This document shows positions 27,553 through 36,263 of a stretch of DNA of 64,000 bases, in pieces (the first letter of the stretch is position 1; each line of letters starts with the position of its first letter). Location: assembly GCA_963807975.1 (NCBI GenBank), contig CAWEDV010000007.1, positions 155,368-219,367 of the forward strand. Reading direction: 5' to 3'. Origin of the DNA: JAACFF01 sp963807975. GTDB taxonomy: Bacteria; Chloroflexota; Anaerolineae; Promineifilales; Promineifilaceae. The translations under genes were made by a program, and so were the position numbers. The notes beneath the pieces are model-generated. The model was not told where the DNA came from. It saw only the letters and a program-made list of their open reading frames with translations, and ran no database searches.

Positions 27553-28848
27553 CTAATATCGAGCAACCGATTCGCCGAGACCTTCGCCAACCCCCTTCGC
27601 AAATGATTGGATAAGTGTTGTTGCTCCTTGGCCCAGAAACCCAGCCAGCTCCTGAGAAATTTGTCCCAAACTGCGTTTCTCTTTTTGGGTAAAAATACCC
27701 TCGAACTCTTGTTCCTCAAGCCATTCTTCAAAACTCGCTTCATCACGTACCATGCGTTTAACTTCGTCGGCGAGCCACCATAGCAAGGCCCGCTGTTTGA
27801 TTTGACGGTCCCCATCCCTGACTTCTATTATCGTACCCGATTTCTCAAGTCCCCGCAGTTCGGGGGTATAGTCGTAAATATCCTCGATCAAATTGGACCA
27901 ATCGAAGTAATGGTCCTCAATCATCAAAGCCATCTGCGCCAAAGCTACCGCCATAATCACCTTGCGTTCGGCATTAGACCAGGACCGCCATGTATCGGCG
28001 AAATGTCCCTCGCTCTGTAGCCGCAGTTCTTCACCCGCCAACCGGTAGCGTTCAATTCCTTGTTTACCTTCCTGATCCACCTCCCACAGAATGTCCGCTG
28101 CCAACTGCAGCAAATATGGATGGCGTCCAGAAGCCTGAACAGCAAACTGCCGGTCACTACTGTTAAAGCGATCCTGTGCGTAACCAAGTAAATGCGCTGC
28201 GTCCCGCTTTGGAAGCGGACCCAGGCGCAGTTCTGTGAAAATATTGAAATATGGCGAACTGTGGGGATTCAGTTCCTGTGTTTTTAGATTCAATTGATTG
28301 AGTGAACGACGTGTGGCAATAATCAATGCCAGGCTAGAGAATCGTGAAGTTAGCGAACGCAAGCTGCCGTAGAATTCGGCGCTGTTGAGCAGAGGATGAT
28401 TGAGCAAGGCATCAAACTCGTCCAGCATCACCACAAGTCGCCAACCAGTCTCGTCTAAAGTGGCAAACAGCCGCTTGAGAGAAAAGGCTCCAAATTGATT
28501 CTCCTGCGCTTCTTTGAACAGTCCCTGCAATTCTCCTGAATTGAAATATACAGACACCGGTTCCAGAATAAAGGCCCAAAAGGCAGATTGATCAAAGCGG
28601 CGTCCCAACATATGCGAGTCAACTTCGCGAAACCAGCAGCGATCCAGCTTGTTGCCTACAATGCCGTCCCGTTTTACTTTATCGAGAACATAACGCAACA
28701 GAGAGGTCTTCCCAGTGTGAGGCTGCCCAACGACGGCCGTCGCCTGCCCCTTTTCCAACCGGTTTAGCAGCCGGCGCAGTTCTCGCTGCCGGTTAAGAAA
28801 GTCATTTGGGGCGACCGGACCGCCATGCACAAAAGGAGATCGATTCAT
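27553..28848 (-). CDS. AAA/STAND-type ATPase of unknown function
   Basis: A 431-residue NTPase with Walker A GQPHTGKTS (41-49), Walker B RLVVMLDEFDALL (Asp143, Glu144), sensor-like LALIIATRRSLN and a helical or winged C-terminal region with LELRLGPLPKRDAAHLLG. It resembles the ORC/STAND-related ATPases abundant in Chloroflexota and cyanobacteria. It begins 18 bases after a second ATPase of the same type; the two are probably paralogues working together. No effector domain (nuclease, protease, TIR, transmembrane) is visible. Confidence 0.8.
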   Translation of the reverse strand: MNRSPFVHGGPVAPNDFLNRQRELRRLLNRLEKGQATAVVGQPHTGKTSLLRYVLDKVKRDGIVGNKLDRCWFREVDSHMLGRRFDQSAFWAFILEPVSVYFNSGELQGLFKEAQENQFGAFSLKRLFATLDETGWRLVVMLDEFDALLNHPLLNSAEFYGSLRSLTSRFSSLALIIATRRSLNQLNLKTQELNPHSSPYFNIFTELRLGPLPKRDAAHLLGYAQDRFNSSDRQFAVQASGRHPYLLQLAADILWEVDQEGKQGIERYRLAGEELRLQSEGHFADTWRSWSNAERKVIMAVALAQMALMIEDHYFDWSNLIEDIYDYTPELRGLEKSGTIIEVRDGDRQIKQRALLWWLADEVKRMVRDEASFEEWLEEQEFEGIFTQKEKRSLGQISQELAGFLGQGATTLIQSFAKGVGEGLGESVARY

Positions 28849-28866
28849 CTTTTCAACCCTTCTCGC

Positions 28867-30498
28867 TCACCCCGTACGGGACAATAGACGCTTGGTAAGG
28901 GACTGCCAGCGCAGCCGCGTACGGGCACCTTTCGTTCCCGCCTTATTATCTAGCTGATCATATGCATTAAGCGCGGCGTTGAAGTTTCTCCCTTGTTCCG
29001 CTTTGTCAGCCCAACTGCGCAAGATTTCATCCCGCTTTGCTCGGGCTGCGGGGAGATTGGGCTTCAGACGTAAAATACGGTTGACCGTTTGCCACTGCTC
29101 ATTTTCTTCGCTCTGGTTGTCCATATTCACCAGCAGCGCCGCCAACAGGCCATCTTGAGCCGCTGCTGGGTCTATAGCATAAGCTGATTCCATAGCTGCG
29201 ACCGCTTCGGCAGGATTTCCCTTTCTGAGATGTACCCTCCCCAACAAGATTTGCCCTTGAATATGGCGCGGGTTTATCGACAACGCCCGGCGCAGCAGAT
29301 GCTCTGTCTGGCCAAGTTCTCCGGCGGCAAAATGCTCTTCGGCATCTTTATAGAGTTTTTCAGCCATCGGTTTGTTATTGTCCAACTCCATCTTTACCCG
29401 GCGCGGTGGCTTGTTTTCTGCCACCCAGCGCTGTAGCAGGGGAATTGAATAACGGTAGCCACAACCATCTTGACGCAGCAGGTCCCAGCGGATCAGCAGC
29501 GCCAATGACCTATTTAATTCTCTTTGGCTGAGGTTAACTCCACGCTGAGCAAGAAGTTCCCTAAGCTGGTCCGGAATAACACACAGATTCCCCGCGCCCG
29601 CTAAAGCTGCCATCAGAATCTTTTCCGTTGATGGCAGGCCATTCCAAATCCACTGAAACGCGTTCGCTCCCTGTTCGAGCGTTGCTTCAACTGCCTGATC
29701 CACACTCTCAGCATCTGCCCTAGGGGGATCAGCGGGATTCTGATCATAGGCAGCTTCCCATACCTCACTGCACAATAACTGTGTCAAATATGGATGCCCT
29801 TGTGTCCAATATGACACACGGTTTATTCCACCATCTGACCAGTAGAGAGTCTGATTCTGTTCCGACTTGCGCACAATGGCCAGGCTGTCTGGCAACTCCA
29901 TCAGCGATACATGATGAGACTGCACTTGTTTGAAAGCATTCAGCATGCGTGCCGACAGATCCTCAGGGCGTCGTCCCATAGCCAGGATAAAGTGAACCTG
30001 GTACGCTCCAGCCATCCATCGTCGAAGATAGGGCAAGAAAGTTGCGCCGACCTGACCTTTATAAGGCCGGTCCAGAACGTCAAATTCGTCAAAGAGTAAA
30101 ATCAACTGCTTCTGAGTCTGTTTGATCGCCTGCGGCAGAAACACGCTGTGAAAAAAGGTGCCTTCGGCGTCAAAATCAGATTGAATAATTGGAGGTGAAT
30201 CGACATAGCGGGCAATTTGACCTGCAAGGCGATAGAGTATTTGCGCTAGAGGTAAATCTGCTTTGTCATGTAAATCAAAATAGACCGGCAAGTAGTTTCC
30301 AGACTCGGCCAGCCGTTGTTCAAGCTGGAAAAGGATCGACGTTTTCCCTATCCGCCGCTGCCCATAAAGGGCGATAGCGTTGGCATTTGGATTGCGCAAT
30401 AGACGCAAAACCTCACCTAAAATATCCGAACGGCCGACAAAATGACTTTGACCGCGAACCGGGTTTCCAGCGATGTAGGGGTTCGAATGCAATGGCAT
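28867..30498 (-). CDS. AAA/STAND-type ATPase with C-terminal TPR repeats
   Basis: A 543-residue protein. Walker A is GQRRIGKTS (46-54), Walker B LILLFDEFDVL (Asp137, Glu138), followed by the helical lid and a winged-helix-like segment (LRELLAQRGVNLSQRELNRSLALLIRWDLLRQDGCGYRYSIPLLQRWV). Residues 385-530 form TPR-like helical pairs (AEEHFAAGELGQTEHLLRRALSINPRH). The layout NTPase-winged helix-TPR is typical of signal-transduction STAND ATPases that bind a partner through the repeats. First gene of a two-gene unit with the following ATPase. Confidence 0.8.
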   Translation of the reverse strand: MPLHSNPYIAGNPVRGQSHFVGRSDILGEVLRLLRNPNANAIALYGQRRIGKTSILFQLEQRLAESGNYLPVYFDLHDKADLPLAQILYRLAGQIARYVDSPPIIQSDFDAEGTFFHSVFLPQAIKQTQKQLILLFDEFDVLDRPYKGQVGATFLPYLRRWMAGAYQVHFILAMGRRPEDLSARMLNAFKQVQSHHVSLMELPDSLAIVRKSEQNQTLYWSDGGINRVSYWTQGHPYLTQLLCSEVWEAAYDQNPADPPRADAESVDQAVEATLEQGANAFQWIWNGLPSTEKILMAALAGAGNLCVIPDQLRELLAQRGVNLSQRELNRSLALLIRWDLLRQDGCGYRYSIPLLQRWVAENKPPRRVKMELDNNKPMAEKLYKDAEEHFAAGELGQTEHLLRRALSINPRHIQGQILLGRVHLRKGNPAEAVAAMESAYAIDPAAAQDGLLAALLVNMDNQSEENEQWQTVNRILRLKPNLPAARAKRDEILRSWADKAEQGRNFNAALNAYDQLDNKAGTKGARTRLRWQSLTKRLLSRTG

Positions 30499-30997
30499 GA
30501 TTGTCTCTTCGTTTTTGCCTTTACTTTACATATTCAGTTGACATACTACAACATGACACTTGTATTGTAGCAGAGAGAATCGATTTGTCCAGTGGTAAAC
30601 TCTGTACTTTGTGGCGTATTCGTGTAAGATTATTTCTGGCATATTTTGCGGAAACCACAGGTCTTGTTTCCATGTGCAGATGGAAGGAAATCAAATCTCT
30701 TTTTATCTCGGACGCTTGCGTGAAGACAGCGAAGTTCATCATCACCAGCAATGTTGAAATGACAAGAATTACATTCTGTTTCCACCTATTACCGTGAAGA
30801 TAGACATAGCAAACAAAACAAATATCGGCTAATCATCATTGAGGAACTGCATAAGAAGGTTGACCTCAAAGATAAGCTTAAAGAATTAGATAGAGCCAAT
30901 ACAAAAACGTTTGACCGTCACCTAACACCCAAGCCGGTAATTGCCACCATTTTGGACCAGATTGGGTCTGGGAAGGACGGACAATGGAGAAGGCAAA
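30499..30997. other. AT-rich intergenic stretch without a supported gene
   Basis: About 500 bases, visibly richer in A and T than the flanks. Near its left end there is TTGACA at 30538-30543 with a weak TGTATT 17 bases later, pointing rightward, and an imperfect inverted repeat CTACAA-N13-TTGTAG in the same place. From 30763 to 31022 one plus-strand frame is open with protein-like composition (EELHKKVDLKDKLKELDRANTKTFDRH) but has no start codon before about 30950. This may be a gene remnant. I see nothing else. Confidence 0.4.
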
Positions 30998-32263
30998 ATG
31001 CTGCAACGGTTGAATCAGGTTGAAAATAGTATAAAGATTGTCATTATTGGCATTGGCTCTGTCGGTAAGGGTCTTGTTTTCCAGTCACAGATCACCCCCA
31101 AAATAGAATGTATTGGGATTGCCGATATCCAGATCGACCGAGCAATCGCTTGCGCAAAATGGTTGGAGCGTGATTATCAAGTAGTGCATACAAAAAAAGA
31201 ATTAATGGCGGCGGTCGAAGCGGAAAAGCTGGCGATTACTGATAATGGGCAGCTTCTGGCTCAATGTGAACAGGCCAATGCCCTCATAGAATCGAGCAAT
31301 GCTATTTATGAGGGAGCGGTACATGCTTCTACGGCCATGATACACGGCTTGAATGTCATCATGATGAATTACGAAGCCGATCTGATGTACGGTCCACTGC
31401 TGCTGGCAAGGGCAAAGGCGCAAGGGCTTGTCTACAGCAGCTGTGACGGTGATCAGCCGGCAGCGCTCAAGCGTATGATTGACGAGATCCTCTTTTGGGG
31501 ATTTGACCTGGTAATGGCTGGTAATATCAAGGGTTATCTTGACCGCTACGTCAACCCAACGACGATTATTCCCGAAGCTGACAAGCGGAATCTGGATTAT
31601 AAAATGTGCACATCATACACAGATGGCACAAAACTTGGCGTGGAAATGGCCGTCTTAGCCAATGCCCTAAACCTGCGCACGACCGTACCGGGCATGATTG
31701 GCCCACGAGCGACGCATATTTCTGAGGTTTTTGAGCGATTCGATTTCGATGCCTTATGGCGAAATACCCGGCAGCCACTCGTTGACTATGTCTTGGGTGC
31801 ACGACCAAAGGGTGGGGTCTTCGTTATTGCCCACACCGATCGACCTTTTCAGCAGTTTACTCTCGATTGGTTCCCGTCAGAAATGGGCCCTGGTCCCTAT
31901 TATCTTTTTTACCGTCCCTACCATCTGGGCCATATTGAGGCATTGGCTACAGTTGTTAATGCTGTCTTAGATTCACGTTCGCTTTTGAAGCCTACTCATG
32001 GACTAAAAACCAACGTGACCGCCTATGCGCGTAAGGATCTAAACTGTGGGGACGAGCTCGATGGTCTGGGAGGCTACACCTGCTATGGCTTAATTGAAAA
32101 TCTAACTGAAAATGACCTTGATCGTGGGTTGCCTATCTGCTTGGCCGATAAAATTTTTGTCCGTCGTGATATACAGAAAGATGAGCGTATTCAATTTCAA
32201 GATGTGCAGTTTGATTCAAGCTCCCCACAATTTCGCCTGTATGAGCAGGCGCAGTCAGTTTAA
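30998..32263 (+). CDS. NAD(P)-binding oxidoreductase with SAF domain
   Basis: About 421 residues. A Rossmann domain opens with KIVIIGIGSVGKG (Gly18-Gly23) and resembles homoserine-dehydrogenase-like enzymes. The C-terminal part (AYARKDLNCGDELDGLGGYTCYGLIEN ... GLPICLADKIFVRRDIQKDERI) is a SAF-type domain. Enzymes of this architecture occur in sugar-acid metabolism and in cell-surface sugar loci; the substrate cannot be given. The ATG at 30998 follows GGAGAAGG by four bases, better than an earlier in-frame candidate at 30941. It is a single gene, not obviously in an operon. Confidence 0.82.
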   Translation: MLQRLNQVENSIKIVIIGIGSVGKGLVFQSQITPKIECIGIADIQIDRAIACAKWLERDYQVVHTKKELMAAVEAEKLAITDNGQLLAQCEQANALIESSNAIYEGAVHASTAMIHGLNVIMMNYEADLMYGPLLLARAKAQGLVYSSCDGDQPAALKRMIDEILFWGFDLVMAGNIKGYLDRYVNPTTIIPEADKRNLDYKMCTSYTDGTKLGVEMAVLANALNLRTTVPGMIGPRATHISEVFERFDFDALWRNTRQPLVDYVLGARPKGGVFVIAHTDRPFQQFTLDWFPSEMGPGPYYLFYRPYHLGHIEALATVVNAVLDSRSLLKPTHGLKTNVTAYARKDLNCGDELDGLGGYTCYGLIENLTENDLDRGLPICLADKIFVRRDIQKDERIQFQDVQFDSSSPQFRLYEQAQSV

Positions 32264-32295
32264 GGTTCATACTAGAATCCAGACTTCAGTGGCAA

Positions 32296-32886
32296 TCACG
32301 GTCCAGAGAGAATAAAAACCGCTTCTTCCTGTAGTTTGTTATTCACGTACAACTGCAGCCGGTAGGTTGCAGCTGGCAAACCATTTCCCTCATTGTCATA
32401 GACTGAAATATCACCCATCGTTCCCTCGCTGCCATACTCACCCCAGTTCCAGCCCTCTTCCCGCGTCAACCATATCTGGTCATCACGAAACCAAATACGG
32501 CGGATAGTGTCGGTGGGCAACATCCCCGCATATTCCCAGATGGCAAAAACCTCCTGCGTTCCAGGTGGAAATTCGTTCTGCCCAGCCCCATCAGCGGTCA
32601 GTGCAAATCGAAGGTTGATAAAACCTACCTGCGGAATATCGGGTACTATATCGGTTGCTGTTGCCACCGGTGCGGCCTTTGTCACGGTAAGCACGGCCGT
32701 CGACTTCACTGATTCCTTGTTTTCAGTCGGCAGAGCCGGCATGGGGATGATCATATTGGGTTCGACCGTCGCCAAAACTCCGCGCACGGGAGTTGCAGAT
32801 AACTCCACATCCGGGCTGTCGCCAACCTTAAGACCAATGCAGGCTGATAAAAGCAGCAGCAATAACCCAAATCCTAGAATCTTAAT
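32296..32886 (-). CDS. lipoprotein of unknown function, probable ATT start
   Basis: A secreted lipoprotein of about 196 residues with a Thr/Ala/Pro spacer (about 30-85) and a beta-rich C-terminal domain (GTQEVFAIWEYAGML..., AATYRLQLYVNNKLQEEAVFIL). From the first standard start codon (TTG, 32862) only MLLLLSAC would remain, too short for a signal peptide. Starting at the in-frame ATT at 32886, eight bases after AGGA, gives MKILGFGLLLLLLSAC, a textbook lipoprotein signal. So either ATT is used or the base is a sequence error. Convergent with the SAF oxidoreductase. Confidence 0.65.
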   Translation of the reverse strand: MKILGFGLLLLLLSACIGLKVGDSPDVELSATPVRGVLATVEPNMIIPMPALPTENKESVKSTAVLTVTKAAPVATATDIVPDIPQVGFINLRFALTADGAGQNEFPPGTQEVFAIWEYAGMLPTDTIRRIWFRDDQIWLTREEGWNWGEYGSEGTMGDISVYDNEGNGLPAATYRLQLYVNNKLQEEAVFILSGP

Positions 32887-32987
32887 GACCTCAATCCTTT
32901 TATATCCAAACCTGCATCAGTTATCCTAAACCCACACACGCTGTTATTGTCCACCGTGGGGTCGGTAGCGTCCAGCCTTTTTCGTCT

Positions 32988-33033
32988 TATCCCAAATATA
33001 TCCCAAATTGCACCTTGGGATATATTTGGGATA
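32988..33033. repeat. perfect 19-bp inverted repeat upstream of uvrA
   Basis: Left arm 32988-33006 (TATCCCAAATATATCCCAA) is the exact reverse complement of 33015-33033, separated by eight bases. Each arm itself holds two copies of a TATCCCAA unit, so four half-sites are present. It lies about 240 bases before the uvrA start and 100 bases before the divergent lipoprotein. No T-run follows on either side, so it is more likely an operator or a structural element than a terminator. The rest of 32887-33273 shows only a possible -10 (TAAAAT, 33172-33177) for uvrA. Confidence 0.8.
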
Positions 33034-33273
33034 GTCACGGTCTTTTTAATCATACCTATAAAACTAGGCAGCGGAGATCCTCCTTCCAAGGTTAATATGA
33101 GATTCCGGGAGAAGTTGGCAAAATAATCGCAGAGATTACAAAACATTAATGGTAACTACGCGCCGCCCATGATAAAATAGAAGGTCGCACTGGCACAAAT
33201 GAGCTAATTTTCTGTATCAGGAATTACTCTCTCATAAGAGCAATAAAGAGCACCTTCTGCAAAGGAATCCAGC

Positions 33274-36165
33274 ATGTCTCTCGATAAAATTATCGTACGC
33301 GGCGCACGTGAGCACAATCTAAAAAACATCGACGTGGAAATCCCTCGGGACCAACTGGTGGTCATCACCGGCCTATCTGGCTCCGGCAAATCTTCTTTGG
33401 CTTTTGACACTATATTCGCTGAAGGGCAGCGTCGCTATGTTGAATCCCTCTCCGCCTATGCGCGGCAGTTCCTGGGCCAAATGGAGAAGCCTGATGTCGA
33501 CCAGATTGAAGGATTGAGCCCTGCCGTTTCCATTGATCAAAAAGGGGTCAGTCACAATCCCCGGTCCACTGTGGGAACTGTAACCGAGGTTTATGATTAT
33601 TTGCGCCTCCTTTTCGCCCGAGCCGGGATTCCCCACTGCCCGCAGTGCGGACGACCCGTTATGCCCCAAGCCGCGGAACAAATCGTTTCCAACGTACAGC
33701 ATATGCCTATGGGCAGCCGCATACAGGTTCTGGCCCCTCTGGTCCAGGAGCGAAAAGGGCATCATGAAACTATCTTTAACGATGTGCGCAAAGCGGGCTT
33801 TGTTCGCGTCCGCGTAAATGGTGAAATCCACAATGTCGACGATCATATTGAGCTAGATCGTTACAAGAACCACAGCATCGAAGCCGTCGTCGACCGGCTT
33901 ATCATCCGGCATGACGCGCACGACACCAGCGAAGAAGCGCAGGCCGATCGCATGCGTCTCAACGATTCAATTGAGACAGCCTTGAAACTGGGCAGCGGCA
34001 TCGTCATCGTTAACGATGTTACCGACGCCGAGAACCCCACAGATGAACTTTATTCTGAACACCTCTATTGTCCCTATGATGGCACCAGTATTCCGCCTAT
34101 AGAACCGCGCACTTTTAGTTTCAACCGTCCTGCCGGTGCCTGCCCCGAATGTCAGGGCTTGGGAACGAAGAAGGAATTGGACGCCGATCTCATCGTACCC
34201 AATAAGGAGCTCAGCCTGCGGCAGGGTGCCATAGCGGGTTGGCCTACCGATGATAAGGCTGGATATTACTGGCAGCTGCTTAAGGCCACTGCCGATCACT
34301 TCAATATCTCCGTCGATATTCCCGTACGCGAGCTTACGCCAGCAAAAATGCATATCCTCCTCAATGGCAGTGGTCAAGAGCAAATCACGGTCACCTATAT
34401 CAATCGCGAAGGACATACACGACATTATAAAACCCGTTATGAAGGTATCGTTCCCAACCTATGGCGCCGCTATAACGAGTCCACTTCCGACTATGTTCGA
34501 GATAAGCTGGAAGGATTCATGATCAATAAGCCTTGCAGCGCCTGTGGGGGCACCCGTCTGCAGCCAGTTCCACTCGCCGTGACGATTGGCGACTGCAACA
34601 TCGCTGATATCACGCGCGATCCGGTCAACAAAAGTCTTGAATGGGCAAGACGGCTAGAGAGCGCAAAATTTACACCCCTAACACCGCGCCAGCAAATGAT
34701 CGCTCGTCCTATCCTCAAAGAAATTCGCGAACGTTTATCATTCATGATAAACGTCGGTCTCGATTATTTAACCCTAGATCGTACTGCTAGCTCACTGAGC
34801 GGTGGCGAAGCACAGCGAATTCGCTTGGCGACGCAAATCGGCAGCCAACTGATGGGCGTTCTCTATGTTTTAGATGAACCAAGCATTGGCCTACATCAAC
34901 GGGACAACGGCCGTTTGATCGATACCCTCAAAGGAATGAGAGATTTAGGCAATACTGTGCTGGTAGTGGAGCATGATGAAGATACTATGCGTGCCGCGGA
35001 CTGGATCGTCGATCTTGGTCCGGGTGCAGGCAAACATGGTGGAGAGCTCGTCGCTGAAGGACCTCCAGAGGTCATCGCCCGCCATGAAACGTCGCTAACC
35101 GGCGCCTACTTGAGCGGTAGAGAGGAAATCCCTTTGCCGAAACAGCGTCGAAATGGGGCCGGCAATACCTTAACCATTGTTGGGGCACAGGAAAACAATC
35201 TAAAAAATATTGATGTGCGCATTCCCCTTGGTCGCTTCGTCTGCGTGACCGGTGTCAGCGGTAGCGGCAAGAGTTCTTTCCTGATCGAGATCGTCAGCAA
35301 GAAACTAAACCAATATTTCTATCGTTCAAAACCAGCTCCGGGCAAGCATGATCGCGTTACCGGGCTCGAACATTTAGACAAAGTGATCGAGATCGATCAA
35401 AGTCCTATCGGCCGTACGCCACGCTCCAATCCAGCTACCTATACCAATCTCTTTAACCCCATCCGGGAGCTCTTCGCTGGCATGCCTGAAAGCAAGGTCC
35501 GTGGTTATAAACCGGGCCGGTTCAGTTTTAACGTCAAAGGAGGACGATGTGAGGCTTGCCAAGGTCAGGGACAGAACCGCATCGAGATGCAGTTCCTGCC
35601 CGATATATACGTCCCATGCGATATCTGTAAGGGTGCTCGTTATAATCGTGAGACTTTGCAGGTGACCTACAAAGGGCTAAACATCGCCCAGGTGCTGGAC
35701 CTAACGATCGATGAAGCTTTAGAGTTCTTTGCCAATATCACCCCCATCCGCCGCAAGCTGCAGACCCTTGCCGAAGTCGGTCTGGGTTACATCCATCTCG
35801 GCCAGCCGGCTCCAACCCTGAGCGGTGGTGAAGCACAGCGCGTCAAGCTCAGTCGCGAACTCTCCAAGATTGCCACGGGACGAACCATTTATATCCTTGA
35901 TGAACCAAGCGTCGGGCTGCACTCTCACGATGTAGCTAAACTAATTCAGGCATTAAGCCGCCTGGTTGACAAAGGCAACACCGTGGTCATCATCGAGCAT
36001 AACCTGGACATCATCAAAGTAGCCGACCACATCGTCGACCTTGGTCCAGAAGGGGGCGATCGCGGAGGCGAGATCGTTGCCGAAGGAACGCCTGAAGAAG
36101 TGGCCCAAGTAGCAGAATCCTTTACCGGTCATTACCTGCGCACCCATTTAGCCGGGCGTCCTTGA
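33274..36165 (+). CDS. uvrA: excinuclease ABC subunit A
   Basis: A 963-residue UvrA, the damage-recognition ATPase of nucleotide excision repair. Two ABC modules: Walker A GLSGSGKSS near residue 33 and GVSGSGKSS near 667; signatures SLSGGEAQRIRLATQ and TLSGGEAQRVKLSREL; Walker B VLDEPSIGL and ILDEPSVGL. The C-terminal zinc finger CEACQGQ...CDICKGA is complete. In the N-terminal zinc module the first pair reads CPYD instead of the usual CxxC, with CPEC kept. AAAGGAA lies eight bases before the ATG. Confidence 0.97.
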   Translation: MSLDKIIVRGAREHNLKNIDVEIPRDQLVVITGLSGSGKSSLAFDTIFAEGQRRYVESLSAYARQFLGQMEKPDVDQIEGLSPAVSIDQKGVSHNPRSTVGTVTEVYDYLRLLFARAGIPHCPQCGRPVMPQAAEQIVSNVQHMPMGSRIQVLAPLVQERKGHHETIFNDVRKAGFVRVRVNGEIHNVDDHIELDRYKNHSIEAVVDRLIIRHDAHDTSEEAQADRMRLNDSIETALKLGSGIVIVNDVTDAENPTDELYSEHLYCPYDGTSIPPIEPRTFSFNRPAGACPECQGLGTKKELDADLIVPNKELSLRQGAIAGWPTDDKAGYYWQLLKATADHFNISVDIPVRELTPAKMHILLNGSGQEQITVTYINREGHTRHYKTRYEGIVPNLWRRYNESTSDYVRDKLEGFMINKPCSACGGTRLQPVPLAVTIGDCNIADITRDPVNKSLEWARRLESAKFTPLTPRQQMIARPILKEIRERLSFMINVGLDYLTLDRTASSLSGGEAQRIRLATQIGSQLMGVLYVLDEPSIGLHQRDNGRLIDTLKGMRDLGNTVLVVEHDEDTMRAADWIVDLGPGAGKHGGELVAEGPPEVIARHETSLTGAYLSGREEIPLPKQRRNGAGNTLTIVGAQENNLKNIDVRIPLGRFVCVTGVSGSGKSSFLIEIVSKKLNQYFYRSKPAPGKHDRVTGLEHLDKVIEIDQSPIGRTPRSNPATYTNLFNPIRELFAGMPESKVRGYKPGRFSFNVKGGRCEACQGQGQNRIEMQFLPDIYVPCDICKGARYNRETLQVTYKGLNIAQVLDLTIDEALEFFANITPIRRKLQTLAEVGLGYIHLGQPAPTLSGGEAQRVKLSRELSKIATGRTIYILDEPSVGLHSHDVAKLIQALSRLVDKGNTVVIIEHNLDIIKVADHIVDLGPEGGDRGGEIVAEGTPEEVAQVAESFTGHYLRTHLAGRP

Positions 36166-36172
36166 TCCAATC

Positions 36173-36208
36173 AAAACGGCCGCTCCCTGTGGTAGGAACG
36201 GCCGTTTT
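36173..36208. terminator. bidirectional terminator between uvrA and dnaK
   Basis: Ten-base arms AAAACGGCCG (36173-36182) and CGGCCGTTTT (36199-36208) form a stem with A-run and T-run at its base, so it can act in both directions. It starts eight bases after the uvrA stop. The right arm contains one copy of the over-represented ACGGCCGT octamer. Confidence 0.75.
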
Positions 36209-36232
36209 CACAAAAGGAGAGGGTCATGAAAG

Positions 36233-36257
36233 GCAGGCTTTAGAAGCCTGCTTTTTT
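36233..36257 (+). terminator. second terminator after uvrA
   Basis: GCAGGCTT (36233-36240) pairs with AAGCCTGC (36244-36251), followed by TTTTTT. With the hairpin 25 bases upstream it forms a tandem terminator between the convergent uvrA and dnaK genes. Confidence 0.85.
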
Positions 36258-36263
36258 GCTCAA

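Noticed and set aside
27480..27815. Minus-strand 111-codon frame overlapping the end of the first ATPase
   Set aside because: It is a shadow of the ATPase C-terminus and runs through the terminator hairpin.
32874..33146. Minus-strand 90-codon open frame covering the inverted repeat before uvrA
   Set aside because: It spans both arms of the inverted repeat, has no ribosome site and no family resemblance; the composition follows the repeat rather than a protein.
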